48,033 bases of DNA from Paracoccaceae bacterium (GTDB lineage Bacteria; Pseudomonadota; Alphaproteobacteria; Rhodobacterales; Rhodobacteraceae), in the NCBI GenBank assembly GCA_902534325.1, contig CACAPQ010000017.1:1-48033 (forward strand), in the 5' to 3' direction. This document shows positions 8,503 through 17,123 of this stretch, piece after piece. The position numbers were made by a program, and so were the translations under genes. The stretch's first letter is position 1. Every line of letters begins with the position of its first letter. Below the pieces are notes generated by a model, which did not search any database, was not told where the DNA came from, and worked only from the letters and a program-made list of their open reading frames with translations.

Positions 8503-9402
8503 TTAATTTTGAGAGTGCGCTTTTTCTCTGATAAGAATGTAATAATTCGACGCTACTATTATTAGAGCTCCTAATATAAATTTAACTGTGATTGTTTCAT
8601 TAAATAATATTACCCCAAAAGCTACGCCCATAGGTATAGCAAGGTAGTGAAAAGGAGCTAACGCTGATGCATCGGCATATCTATGACTTTCAGCTAGGCA
8701 AAATTGTTGAAAACTAGCTAGTAAGCCAAGAGCCAATAAATAACTCCATGGAAGATCTTTGTGAATGAGACTAATAGAATTATTGTTTAAATAGTATTCG
8801 CTGAAAAATAAAATCATCCCTGAAACGACAACACCAAAAGAGTTATACCATATCGCTGTCGGTATAGAGGCATTTGTCTTACCAAGCATCCTGATAAAAA
8901 CAAACATCAGCCCAGCAAAAATGGCACCAAATAGCGCGTATACTACGCCAGCAAAATTAAAAGATGCATTTATAGGTAGAATTATAAAAACTACACCAAA
9001 AAACCCTACAATCACAGCGACTGACCTTCGCAAGCCAACACTCTCCCTTGCAATTATTACCGATAAAATTGTAATAAAAAGCGGCATAGTATTCAGAAGT
9101 ACGGTAGCTAAACTAATGTCAATTTTAGCAACCGCTAAGAACCACATTGCTAAGCCCAAAAAACCACAAACAATTCGAAGTAGCAGAAGCCTAATGTTGT
9201 TAACTTTAACTATTTTGAGCCCATATTTTGCAAATCCATAGATCATCAGCAAAGGTAAACTTAACAAATATCTATAAAAAAGGATTTGAAATATGGGAAT
9301 ATTCGGCTCAAGTAGCTTAACAATACTTGCAATAAAAAACGATAAAACAAGTTCAATTATTAAGTAAATTACACCAACCGGAAGGCTCTGTTTTATTTCC
9401 AA
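8503..9402 (-). CDS. DMT-superfamily (EamA) permease
   Basis: This membrane protein of 299 residues has ten likely helices and the two-repeat EamA layout, with SHRYADASALAPFHYLAIPMG near the repeat 2 signature (SHRYADASALAPFHYL). It starts from a TTG at 9402, with AGG about 11 bases upstream. It lies 27 bases after the MocR regulator gene on the same strand and is probably co-transcribed with it. The pairing suggests the regulator responds to a PLP-related or amino-acid ligand that the permease moves, which is inference only. Confidence 0.82.
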   Translation of the reverse strand: MEIKQSLPVGVIYLIIELVLSFFIASIVKLLEPNIPIFQILFYRYLLSLPLLMIYGFAKYGLKIVKVNNIRLLLLRIVCGFLGLAMWFLAVAKIDISLATVLLNTMPLFITILSVIIARESVGLRRSVAVIVGFFGVVFIILPINASFNFAGVVYALFGAIFAGLMFVFIRMLGKTNASIPTAIWYNSFGVVVSGMILFFSEYYLNNNSISLIHKDLPWSYLLALGLLASFQQFCLAESHRYADASALAPFHYLAIPMGVAFGVILFNETITVKFILGALIIVASNYYILIREKAHSQN

Positions 9403-9429
9403 ATTTTACCGACCTTTCAGGGGTACAAA

Positions 9430-10920
9430 TTACTTATTAGTACTCAAAGAATTAAGGGCAGCACCCATCTTGCTAACTAGCTGTGGAATAACTCTTTTTT
9501 GCACACCCGAAAAACCCAAGACCAGCGCTTTTCTTTCAGCAGGACCTTCATAGTAGATTGATAAGGGCAGTGAATCTATACCCGATTTTAGGAGTTCCAA
9601 ATGTGCCAACCGATCACTTATACCATTCTTAATATCAGCAAGAATGTGCATTCCCGCATCTGTTTGCTGCGGTATCAAAATATTAGAACAATTTTCTTGT
9701 AGTGCATTTATTAGAATATCTCGTCTATCACGATATAGACGGCGCATTTTTCGTATGTGCTCTGCAAAGCCACCATCATCCATAAAATTTGAAAGGGCCT
9801 CTTCTGTAATGGCTGACGAAGTTTGTCCAAAAATATTACGCATCTTAGCAAATGCATCCATAAGAATTTCCGGCACTACGACATAACCAATTCGAACTGA
9901 TGGGAAAAGTGACTTAGAAAAGGTTCCAACATACAAGACGCGACCGACATTATCTAATGCCGCAAGTGCAGGAAGTGGCCGACCCCGATAACGAAATTCA
10001 CTATCATAGTCATCCTCAATTACCCAAGAGGCATTTTCATGAGCATATTTTAAAAGAGCGAGCCTTCTCTGCAGGGACATTGTTATACCCAGTGGCTGCT
10101 GATGAGATGGTGTTGAAAATATCAGTTTCGGTTTTGGAAAATTTGAAATCGCAAAAGGCAAATTTAAGCCTTCATTATCAATAGGGATTGGTGAAACGTC
10201 ACCACCAACAATTTTTATCAAATCTCGACCAGCAATATGACCTGGATTTTCATACCAAACGGTATCATTTTTATTCATTAATATATAAGAAATAAGAACA
10301 AAAGCTTGCTGAGCTCCGGAGGTTACTAAAATTTGTTTTGGATCAATCTTCATGCCTCTTGAGTCTGCCAAGTGGTGAGCAATCGATGACCGCAGTTTTT
10401 TAGATCCCAGTAAGTCACCATAACTAAAATTTGTAATGTCAGATTTAATCGTCGCCCGGCTTAGGTATTTATTCCATCTTTTAATTGGGAATTTATCCAA
10501 AGCAGGCACACCAGGGCGGAAAGGTAAGATTGACCCATACCGTACACTTGCTTTTGAAAACGAAATATGCTCGGCGGTTTGAGAAAAATTTCCATCAAAA
10601 TAGTCTTTTTTTACTGCTTCAAGGGAAGGCACTACCGGTGTCTCACCGTCTAATCCTTCAGAAACAAATGTGCCAGCACCAGTTTTTCCTTGAACATAAC
10701 CTTCAGAAATTAATTGTTCGTACACCGATTTAATTGTGATCCTAGATACCCCCAATTCTAATGCCAGTTCACGCGTTGAAGGTAATTTTTGACTAGGTGG
10801 AAGTGCTCCGTTAAGTATCATCCGACGTAAAAAATCTTCGATTTGGCGATAAATTGGTGCACCAGAGTTTCTATCGATTTCCAACGTTGCTAATAGTGCA
10901 CCTTTTGCAGCTTTAACCAT
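9430..10920 (-). CDS. MocR/PdxR-type GntR regulator with aminotransferase domain
   Basis: This is a fusion of an N-terminal GntR winged helix (about residues 18-88; LPSTRELALELGVSRITIK is the recognition region) with a fold-type I aminotransferase-like domain. The PLP lysine is in VGTFSKSLFPSVRIGY (about residue 336). Such MocR proteins sense PLP or an amino-acid aldimine and control vitamin B6, taurine, GABA or other amine genes. Full length is 496 residues. The ATG at 10920 is preferred over an in-frame TTG at 10932 because GGGAAAG is well spaced for it. The likely co-transcribed DMT permease downstream is the nearest target candidate. Confidence 0.88.
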   Translation of the reverse strand: MVKAAKGALLATLEIDRNSGAPIYRQIEDFLRRMILNGALPPSQKLPSTRELALELGVSRITIKSVYEQLISEGYVQGKTGAGTFVSEGLDGETPVVPSLEAVKKDYFDGNFSQTAEHISFSKASVRYGSILPFRPGVPALDKFPIKRWNKYLSRATIKSDITNFSYGDLLGSKKLRSSIAHHLADSRGMKIDPKQILVTSGAQQAFVLISYILMNKNDTVWYENPGHIAGRDLIKIVGGDVSPIPIDNEGLNLPFAISNFPKPKLIFSTPSHQQPLGITMSLQRRLALLKYAHENASWVIEDDYDSEFRYRGRPLPALAALDNVGRVLYVGTFSKSLFPSVRIGYVVVPEILMDAFAKMRNIFGQTSSAITEEALSNFMDDGGFAEHIRKMRRLYRDRRDILINALQENCSNILIPQQTDAGMHILADIKNGISDRLAHLELLKSGIDSLPLSIYYEGPAERKALVLGFSGVQKRVIPQLVSKMGAALNSLSTNK

Positions 10921-11019
10921 AATCTTTCCCAATGGGCCTATATTTATTGCAAAATTGGGTATAGACGAGATTCCATTATAACTCTAGTGAGTTTAGAAAC
11001 AACATTTTCGATAAACCCC

Positions 11020-11036
11020 TGCTGCATAGGGCAGCA
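11020..11036 (+). promoter_or_regulatory. Perfect inverted repeat upstream of the phosphate uptake genes
   Basis: TGCTGC-N5-GCAGCA is a perfect six-base inverted repeat located 23 bases before the DUF47 start codon and between it and the divergent mocR. It may be an operator or an mRNA hairpin. It is not a Pho box. It shares the end GCAGCAA with the palindrome before phaA. Confidence 0.4.
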
Positions 11037-11058
11037 AACATTTAAAATAGGTTAGCAA

Positions 11059-11715
11059 GTGGCACTCAATTTAAGACTTTTTCAAAAAACCAGTGATCTC
11101 GAAAATAAAGTAGATAGCTTCTTTATTAAACTGGCAGAAGCTAGTGTAATTTATCGATTGGCAATACGCAATTATTTAAAAGAAGGTTTGTCGGAAGAGT
11201 ACACAACTCATTTTGAAAAGGTATGCGATATTGAAACCAATGCAGATACTCTACGAAGCGAAATTAAACTAGCAATTTATTCCGAAATGCTAATCCCAGA
11301 TTCTAGAGGTGATGTTCTTGGTCTGATCGAAACAGCAGATGAGGTTTTTTCATTGATGAAAAAATCACTATGGGCTTTTTCAATCGAAGCCCCGGTTATT
11401 GACGAAGAATTAGTCCCCGGTTATCGGAAACTAACGAATATGGTGGTAAAAGCTGTAGATGAATTAGCAACAGGCGCGCAGGTTTTTTTTCAATCACCAC
11501 ATTTAGTTTCGAGCTATGTAGCGAAAATAAATCTCTATGAAAAAGAGGCTGACAAATTAAGTACTAATCTTAAGAAACAAATCTTTTCTTCAAAAATGGA
11601 GTTGGCATTAAAACTTCATCTCAGAGAATTTGTTGACCAAATTGACTCAATCGCAGATCACGCGGAAGATGTGGCTGACAGATTAACAATCTATGCCATA
11701 AAAAGGCAGTCTTAG
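11059..11715 (+). CDS. DUF47 (PhoU-like) accessory protein of Pit transporter
   Basis: This is a 218-residue, all-helical, cytoplasmic protein of the DUF47/UPF0111 family, distantly like PhoU, which carries metal-binding acidic patches (here EVCDIETNADTLRSEIK-like, at about 54-70, and QIDSIADHAEDVADRL near the end). Its partner is the low-affinity phosphate transporter encoded immediately downstream; the genes overlap by one base (TAGTG), which implies translational coupling. It starts at a GTG with a modest TAGG site. The family is thought to modulate Pit activity, though the mechanism is unclear. Confidence 0.85.
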   Translation: MALNLRLFQKTSDLENKVDSFFIKLAEASVIYRLAIRNYLKEGLSEEYTTHFEKVCDIETNADTLRSEIKLAIYSEMLIPDSRGDVLGLIETADEVFSLMKKSLWAFSIEAPVIDEELVPGYRKLTNMVVKAVDELATGAQVFFQSPHLVSSYVAKINLYEKEADKLSTNLKKQIFSSKMELALKLHLREFVDQIDSIADHAEDVADRLTIYAIKRQS

Positions 11716-12767
11716 TGGCTATTGACCCTCTGGTATTGGTATTTTTATCCAGCGGCCTTTTTCTAGGCTGGGCTCTAGGAGCAAACGATGCCGCTAATGT
11801 TTTTGGCACCGCTGTTGGAACAAAAATGGTTTCGTGGCGGACTGCTGCCATAATTTGCTCTATTTGTGTTTTATTGGGCGCTGTATTTTCTGGGGCTGGA
11901 ACGACAGAAACCTTGGGAAAACTAGGGGCCATTTCGGCACTTCCCGGCGCTTTTATGACTGCTCTTTCTGCAGGGTTTTCAGTTTTTATTATGACAAAAG
12001 GCGGCTTACCTGTTTCAACATCTCAGGCTATAGTTGGGGCAATCATTGGTTGGAATTTCTTTTCTCAAAAACCCACCGATACAACTATTTTACTGAAAAT
12101 TCTGAGTACTTGGATCTTATGCCCTTTACTGGCAGGCATCATTGCCGTTTTAATTGTGCAATTAATAAAATTTATTTCTCGGCGTATGGCTATCCATATG
12201 ATTACATTGGACGCAATAAAAAGAATTGCTCTAATAGTCGCGGGTGGATTGGGTGCTTACGCTCTTGGGGCAAATAATATAGCAAACGTTGTTGGAGTTT
12301 TTATACCAGTCCAACCCTTCCCAACTCTTGAACTTGGGAATTTCAACATAAGTTCAGCGCAACAGCTTTTGCTATTGGGTGGTTTATCAATCGGTCTAGG
12401 CGTCTTCACATATTCTCGAAAAGTTATGGACACAGTGGGATCCCAACTTGGCAGTCTTTCTGCGACGACAGCTTTGATAGCGGTAATCTCACACTCAATT
12501 GTTTTGTTTATGTTCGCATCACGTGGTCTTGAAACGTTTTTATTAAATCTGGGTTTACCAACTATACCATTAGTACCAGTTTCCAGTTCCCAAGCTGTGG
12601 TTGGTGCTATTATTGGCATATCAATTTTAAGGGGTGTCGCCAGTATAAATTGGGCGGTTTTGGGAAAAATCTTAATAGGATGGGTTTTAGCGCCAGCCGT
12701 CGCTTTTATTATATGTTTTATAGGTCTCTTTTTTCTACAAAATGTTTTTGCCCTGCGAGTTGTTTAA
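11715..12767 (+). CDS. pit: Inorganic phosphate transporter, PiT family
   Basis: This is a proton- or cation-coupled low-affinity phosphate permease of 350 residues with about ten membrane helices. It contains the two family repeats: GANDAANVFGTAVGTKMVSW near the N-terminus and GANNIANVVGVFIP in the middle. Each is followed by a GLPVSTSQAIVGAIIG-type segment (the second as PLVPVSSSQAVVGAIIG). It is coupled to the DUF47 gene, starts at GTG, and is followed by an AT-rich inverted repeat that may end transcription. Metal-phosphate complexes may be the true substrate. Confidence 0.92.
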   Translation: MAIDPLVLVFLSSGLFLGWALGANDAANVFGTAVGTKMVSWRTAAIICSICVLLGAVFSGAGTTETLGKLGAISALPGAFMTALSAGFSVFIMTKGGLPVSTSQAIVGAIIGWNFFSQKPTDTTILLKILSTWILCPLLAGIIAVLIVQLIKFISRRMAIHMITLDAIKRIALIVAGGLGAYALGANNIANVVGVFIPVQPFPTLELGNFNISSAQQLLLLGGLSIGLGVFTYSRKVMDTVGSQLGSLSATTALIAVISHSIVLFMFASRGLETFLLNLGLPTIPLVPVSSSQAVVGAIIGISILRGVASINWAVLGKILIGWVLAPAVAFIICFIGLFFLQNVFALRVV

Positions 12768-12803
12768 AAATTTTTAATTCTTAATGGGCTTATTAAAAAT
12801 TTT
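12767..12803 (+). terminator. AT-rich inverted repeat after pit
   Basis: AAAATTTTTAAT (12767-12778) and ATTAAAAATTTT (12792-12803) are a perfect 12-base inverted repeat with a 13-base loop, starting at the pit stop codon. There are no G-C pairs, so as a terminator it would be weak. Confidence 0.4.
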
Positions 12804-12807
12804 ATAA

Positions 12808-12828
12808 TGGATCTATATTATAAATCCA
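12808..12828 (+). promoter_or_regulatory. Palindrome 1 upstream of the URO-D-like gene
   Basis: TGGATCTATA-T-TATAAATCCA is a 21-base palindrome with nine of ten arm positions matching. It lies 81 bases before the start of the URO-D-like gene and is probably a regulator site. Confidence 0.4.
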
Positions 12829-12863
12829 ATTTATTGTGTATACGGCCCAATTAATCATTAGAT

Positions 12864-12885
12864 TTTGTAATAAATCTATTACAAA
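12864..12885 (+). promoter_or_regulatory. Palindrome 2 upstream of the URO-D-like gene
   Basis: TTTGTAATA-N4-TATTACAAA is a perfect nine-base inverted repeat, ending 23 bases before the start codon. The symmetry and position fit an operator for a dimeric helix-turn-helix repressor. It does not match the GTTC-N6-GAAC operator of the neighbouring operon. Confidence 0.5.
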
Positions 12886-12908
12886 TTAAATTTAAATTTG
12901 GGTTTAAG

Positions 12909-14210
12909 ATGATCAATTTAGCAACCTACTCCTATCCTAAAGGTCTTCACCTTTTAAAATCATGGCAAGCTGGTAGCGAAGACGCAAAAGCAGAGATCAA
13001 ATCTGTATTCGACGCAGCAATTGCTGGTAATTTTGATGAAAACTTTTCTATTCTTGCTCCAGCTGATGAGGTCCATTCAACAGCCTCTGTGCATATGTTA
13101 GCTCTCGCCATCTTGAATGACTTGTATGGTGTCACTTCCGCTGAATACTATAAAACTGATCCCTATAGGTATGTTCGCGCAAACCTTACTGTTGGTAGGC
13201 TATTAGGTGTAAAAAAATTGTACATGACTTGGGCCCTCTATGCTTTTTCTTGCGAAGTATTAGGCCAAAAAATGATGTATCCAGATAAATTCCCTCCTGG
13301 ATCTGACCCTGATGAAGCTTTGATCAACAAAGAAAATTGCTTTGAATTAGAAACGCCAGATTTTAGTACAGGCATTGCTAAAATAATTGATGATATATTA
13401 CGCGTAACAGAAGAATTAACTGGCATGGAGCCTTTGCTCCAGATTTCAGCGCCTTACAGCCTTGCGGCCGATATATACGGTCAGGAACCACTTCTAGCAG
13501 ATGTTGTAAACGATCCAGATCATGTAAACGCTTTACTTGATCACCTGGCAGACAAAGTCATAATACCTTGGATTGAACATCATTTGACCGTTTTCCCTAA
13601 TGGATGGGTAGAGCTTTCAGATGCTTCAGGCTCTCCTTTTTTTATTGGGCCAGAAAATTGTAAAACGATGTCTATAAGGTCAATTCAACGGATGGATGGC
13701 GGAAACCTGTGGAACGGAAGAGTTTTTGACTGCAATTATAGAGGTGACTACGTAGCAAATGTACAAGGTAAAAATAGACGCTCCCGTAGGAGTTCAAAAA
13801 ATACCAGTGCACCCACTAAAGTAGACTTAAATGAGTTGACTGATATAAAATTTAGTGTCTGTCAAAAATTTATGATGCGTCTAGAGGCGGACAAAGTTGA
13901 TGTTGCTTTTTATCGCGACCAATCGTTGGAGAGAAATATACCTTTAACAGCCGGCATAGGGTCTGGTGAGGTTGATAGAAACAGTATAGAAGACCTTGAG
14001 ATAGCAAGACATCAGTTAGGCACAGCAGCAAGTGATTATGTAAGAGCAATTAAAGAAGTCTGTGAAAAAATTGACTTACCAGCAAACAATTTTGTAAATG
14101 AACCTTGGCCAAGCCATCTTTATTTTGAAGATCTGAATGGCGAGTCAGAGTTCGGCCTCGTAGAGCTTATTTTAAAGCAAGTATACGACTGTCCTAAAAT
14201 AGTCAGATAG
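12909..14210 (+). CDS. URO-D superfamily protein, possible methyltransferase
   Basis: This 433-residue protein has the uroporphyrinogen decarboxylase superfamily fold signs. These are YVRANLTVGRLLGVKKLYM near 84, an insertion-rich centre with LQISAPYSLAADIYGQEPL near 178, DPDHVNALLDHLADKV, and ELSDASGSPFFIGPENC near 234. It lacks the N-terminal RQAGRY motif of true HemE, so haem synthesis is unlikely. It also lacks the H-x-C zinc site of MtaA/CmuA-type corrinoid methyltransferases. A basic, serine-rich insert (KNRRSRRSSKNTS) follows residue 285. The C-terminal third is not recognisable. Two palindromes precede the gene and a hairpin follows it. Function unknown; methyl transfer is only a family-level guess. 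Confidence 0.6.
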   Translation: MINLATYSYPKGLHLLKSWQAGSEDAKAEIKSVFDAAIAGNFDENFSILAPADEVHSTASVHMLALAILNDLYGVTSAEYYKTDPYRYVRANLTVGRLLGVKKLYMTWALYAFSCEVLGQKMMYPDKFPPGSDPDEALINKENCFELETPDFSTGIAKIIDDILRVTEELTGMEPLLQISAPYSLAADIYGQEPLLADVVNDPDHVNALLDHLADKVIIPWIEHHLTVFPNGWVELSDASGSPFFIGPENCKTMSIRSIQRMDGGNLWNGRVFDCNYRGDYVANVQGKNRRSRRSSKNTSAPTKVDLNELTDIKFSVCQKFMMRLEADKVDVAFYRDQSLERNIPLTAGIGSGEVDRNSIEDLEIARHQLGTAASDYVRAIKEVCEKIDLPANNFVNEPWPSHLYFEDLNGESEFGLVELILKQVYDCPKIVR

Positions 14211-14213
14211 ACC

Positions 14214-14249
14214 TTCAAGAAAATACGTTTAAAAAACGTCAATCTTGAA
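14214..14249 (+). other. Two-step hairpin after the URO-D-like gene
   Basis: TTCAAG (14214-14219) pairs with CTTGAA (14244-14249), and inside it ACGTTT (14225-14230) pairs with AAACGT (14234-14239) around a three-base loop. No T run follows, so it may be an mRNA end-stabiliser, a Rho-assisted terminator or a DNA site rather than a classic terminator. Confidence 0.4.
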
Positions 14250-14320
14250 ATACCATAGGGTCTAAATTTGTTTTAGAGTAACTATGTCGTAAATTTATAA
14301 ATTCTTCGGGTTGTTATTTA

Positions 14321-16546
14321 ATGGGAAATAAATCTTCAAAAATAACCACAAGTCATTGGGGGGCATTCAACGTATTTGTCGAAAATGGCAGAATAATTAA
14401 TACTGAACCTTTCCACGCCGACCCTGCACCTCCAAACATTTCACAGCTTGTGCCAAGTGCTGTCCATCATTCAAAGCGGATTGACCAACCCTACGTTAGA
14501 AAGGGTTGGTTGGAAAAAACAACATCTACCAAAAGGGGAAATGATGAATACGTTCCTCTCGCCTGGGAAGATGCGATCGACCTTGCCGCCAAGGAGTTAA
14601 TTCGAGTAAAAAGTAATTTTGGTAATGAGGCTATATTTGGTGGATCTTACGGTTGGGCAAGTGCCGGTCGATTTCATCACTCACAGAGCCAGTTGCACCG
14701 GTTTCTTAATTCTATGGGCGGCTATATTAGCTCATATGCCAGTTATAGCACTGGCGCGGCACAAGCGATTATACCCCACGTTTTAGGACTAAATTTCCAT
14801 AAAGTAACTTGGGGAGAAATAAATAGCTGGTCGTTGATAGAAAAACATACTGATAACCTGATTATTTTTGGGGGCATCAATCCCAAAAATTCTCAAGTTA
14901 GCATGGGTGGATCCACAGAGCATGATGTATCCAGTCAGTTCAAAAAATTTGGTTATGCGGGCAAGAAGATGGTTTCAATTAGCCCACAAAAAGATGATAG
15001 CCCCAACGAGACTAGATGGCTTCCGATAAACCCAGGCACAGATGTCGCTTTAATGCTAGCTATAGCCCATGTTTTAGAAACTGAGGAACTAGCAGACCAG
15101 TTATTTTTGAGTAAGTATTGCTCTGGTTACGAATTATTTAAGAAATATTTTTTAGGAAGAGATGGGCATTTTGCCAAAACACCTGAATGGGCTTCCGAAG
15201 AAACAGGTATTGACGCTTCTGAAATCATAAAACTCGCTAGAAATATGGCATCAGGTCGTACCTTAATAAGTGTTTCATGGTCTTTACAAAGAGCGCGTTA
15301 CGGAGAGCATCCTTTCTGGATGGCTTGTGTTTTAGCCGCCATGCTAGGTCAAATTGGCCTACCTGGAGGAGGCATTGGCTTTGGTTACGGGGCAATTGGA
15401 AATATCGGCAAAACCGCAAAAAGAATGCAAGGCCCTCTTTTTGAACAAGGCACAAACCCGATCTCTGATTTTATACCCGTCTCGCGCATCGCAGACATGC
15501 TATTAAATCCGGGTAGACCCTACAATTTCAACGGTGAAAAACGGATTTATCCAGATATAAAACTTGTTTACTGGTGCGGCGGAAATCCATTCCATCATCA
15601 TCAAGATCTGAACCGCCTTGCCAAAGCTTGGCAATATCCCGAGACTGTAATCGTCCATGAACCTTGGTGGACAGCTACAGCCAAGCGAGCCGATATAGTT
15701 CTTCCAGCCACCACACAATTTGAGCGATCAGATATAGGTTGGGCGAAAGGTGATCCATACATATTTTATATGCCTCAGATGATCCCACCCGTAGGGCTCG
15801 CAAAGGATGATTATGATATTTTTGCTGAACTATCTAAAAAGCTTAATTGCGAGGAAAATTTTACAGAAAATCAATCATCCGAGGAATGGATTCAGAGCAT
15901 CTATGATAAGTTTTATATGCAGTCTAAAAGTCAAGGAATTAATGTTGCGGACCTAGAGACACTTAAAGAAAAAAATTTCGAGAGAATGACGATTGATCTG
16001 GATGGAGAGAACTACGTACCTTTCAAAGCTTTCCGGGATGACCCCTTAAAGAGTCCACTTGCCACACCAACCGGAAAAATTGAGATATATTCAGAAAAAA
16101 TCGCAAAATTTAATTACCCAGAAATTCCTGGTCATCCTATTTTTAATAAACCTCTTTTGGACCAGAAGTTTCCTCTTCGTTTACTATCCCCACAACCTCA
16201 TGATAAGTTACATAGCCAACTACAAGCAGCTGCTGAGGACATAACTAAACATGCAGTTTTAGTTATGAACCCTCACGATGCAGGAAAAAGAGGTATTTCA
16301 AAAGGTGATTTAATTAAAATCTGGAATTCTAGAGGGTCTTGTCTCGCCACTTTAGAGATCAAGGAAACAATTATACCTGGAGTCATCTCACTGGCAACGG
16401 GTGCATGGTTTTCACCGACCAAAGAAGGTTTAGACATTTCTGGCAACCCTAATGTGCTAACAGCAGATACAGGTACGTCAGATTTGGGACAAGGCGCTGC
16501 AGCACATAACATCGAAGTGGAAGTCGAAAAATACCAAGAAAACTAG
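14321..16546 (+). CDS. Cytoplasmic molybdopterin oxidoreductase, DMSO/biotin-sulfoxide reductase family
   Basis: This 741-residue bis-MGD enzyme is of the BisC/TorA/DorA group, which reduces S-oxides or N-oxides. The molybdenum serine ligand is Ser143 in SYSTGAAQAIIPHVLG. Other family stretches are HTDNLIIFGGINPKNSQ, LPINPGTDVALMLA, WCGGNPFHHHQDLNRL and ADIVLPATTQFERSDIG, plus a C-terminal cofactor-binding domain (LLSPQPHDKLHSQ ... ATGAWFSP). There is no Tat signal and no N-terminal iron-sulfur cysteine motif, so it should act in the cytoplasm like BisC or a methionine sulfoxide reductase. Its stop codon shares the bases CTAG with the stop of the convergent marR. Substrates could be DMSO, TMAO, biotin or methionine sulfoxide. 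Confidence 0.85.
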   Translation: MGNKSSKITTSHWGAFNVFVENGRIINTEPFHADPAPPNISQLVPSAVHHSKRIDQPYVRKGWLEKTTSTKRGNDEYVPLAWEDAIDLAAKELIRVKSNFGNEAIFGGSYGWASAGRFHHSQSQLHRFLNSMGGYISSYASYSTGAAQAIIPHVLGLNFHKVTWGEINSWSLIEKHTDNLIIFGGINPKNSQVSMGGSTEHDVSSQFKKFGYAGKKMVSISPQKDDSPNETRWLPINPGTDVALMLAIAHVLETEELADQLFLSKYCSGYELFKKYFLGRDGHFAKTPEWASEETGIDASEIIKLARNMASGRTLISVSWSLQRARYGEHPFWMACVLAAMLGQIGLPGGGIGFGYGAIGNIGKTAKRMQGPLFEQGTNPISDFIPVSRIADMLLNPGRPYNFNGEKRIYPDIKLVYWCGGNPFHHHQDLNRLAKAWQYPETVIVHEPWWTATAKRADIVLPATTQFERSDIGWAKGDPYIFYMPQMIPPVGLAKDDYDIFAELSKKLNCEENFTENQSSEEWIQSIYDKFYMQSKSQGINVADLETLKEKNFERMTIDLDGENYVPFKAFRDDPLKSPLATPTGKIEIYSEKIAKFNYPEIPGHPIFNKPLLDQKFPLRLLSPQPHDKLHSQLQAAAEDITKHAVLVMNPHDAGKRGISKGDLIKIWNSRGSCLATLEIKETIIPGVISLATGAWFSPTKEGLDISGNPNVLTADTGTSDLGQGAAAHNIEVEVEKYQEN

Positions 16547-17019
16547 CGTTTTAGCGTTGATGCAAAATTTGCTAACTTTCTAATCAATTCTCTAAAATTC
16601 TCACGCTCCCTGTCAGAAAGGATACTAAAAATTTCAGCTTCACGTTCCACTAAATATGCTGAAATCTTCTTATGCATAATTTTACCTTCCTTAGTGATCT
16701 GTAGTTTAGCTTGTCTTGCATCACTTGGATCAGGCACTCTCTTCAAAAAACCTAAATCCAGCATTCTATGGACAGCTCGGGAAATTGAATTCCGGGGTCT
16801 CCTTGTAATTCGAGCCACCTCCTGTGCCGTCAATTCAGGATAATGTGCCAAGCATAGCAATAAATGATACTCTGCCCTCACTAAGCCAAAATCTTTTCTA
16901 ACGTCCTCATATGTTGGAAATACGATCGCATTCGCCAGATACGAAACCTTATATGCATCAGGGAACTCTACAGCCTCAAAAATATTTGAATAATCGAGAT
17001 CCCCTTTCTTTTTGACCAT
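16543..17019 (-). CDS. MarR-family transcriptional regulator
   Basis: This 158-residue winged-helix dimeric regulator has VRAEYHLLLCLAHYPELTAQEVARI leading into the recognition helix (RPRNSISRAVHRMLDLGFLKR) and the beta-wing DPSDARQAKLQITKEGK, the MarR hallmark. It starts at an ATG with AGGA four bases upstream. It is divergent from the six-gene PanB-like/Rieske operon, and the shared 104-base gap contains a perfect palindrome over that operon's start site. MarR proteins usually repress such a divergent operon and release DNA on binding a small phenolic, acyl or CoA ligand. The same palindrome occurs at the TRAP operon. Confidence 0.92.
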   Translation of the reverse strand: MVKKKGDLDYSNIFEAVEFPDAYKVSYLANAIVFPTYEDVRKDFGLVRAEYHLLLCLAHYPELTAQEVARITRRPRNSISRAVHRMLDLGFLKRVPDPSDARQAKLQITKEGKIMHKKISAYLVEREAEIFSILSDRERENFRELIRKLANFASTLKR

Positions 17020-17062
17020 ATTTCCTAGTCCAAAAACTTTAAAATTACTTAAAATTTATCAC

Positions 17063-17091
17063 TTGTCAGTGCGTAAACAAATAATTAATTA
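17063..17091 (+). promoter_or_regulatory. Promoter of the six-gene catabolic operon
   Basis: TTGTCA (17063-17068) and TAATTA (17086-17091) are 17 bases apart and direct transcription into the PanB-like gene. The palindromic operator begins at the next base and would cover the transcription start near 17098. Confidence 0.55.
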
Positions 17092-17109
17092 TTGTTCCAT
17101 ATAGAACAA
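17092..17109 (+). promoter_or_regulatory. MarR operator, copy 1 (perfect palindrome)
   Basis: TTGTTC-CATATA-GAACAA is a perfect six-base inverted repeat with a six-base spacer. It sits directly after the -10 box and 14 bases before the PanB-like start codon. Its place between marR and the operon, and its recurrence at 29906, make it the likely binding site of the MarR protein. Confidence 0.7.
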
Positions 17110-17123
17110 CATTGTGAGTTACA

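Noticed and set aside
11834-12277. Open frame of 147 codons on the plus strand inside pit
   Set aside because: It is a shifted frame of a well-conserved phosphate transporter gene, and its translation has odd composition rich in Cys, Tyr and Asn; not a gene.
12909-14210. True haem-pathway uroporphyrinogen decarboxylase (hemE)
   Set aside because: The N-terminal RQAGRY-type motif is absent, the C-terminus differs and the context is not haem synthesis.
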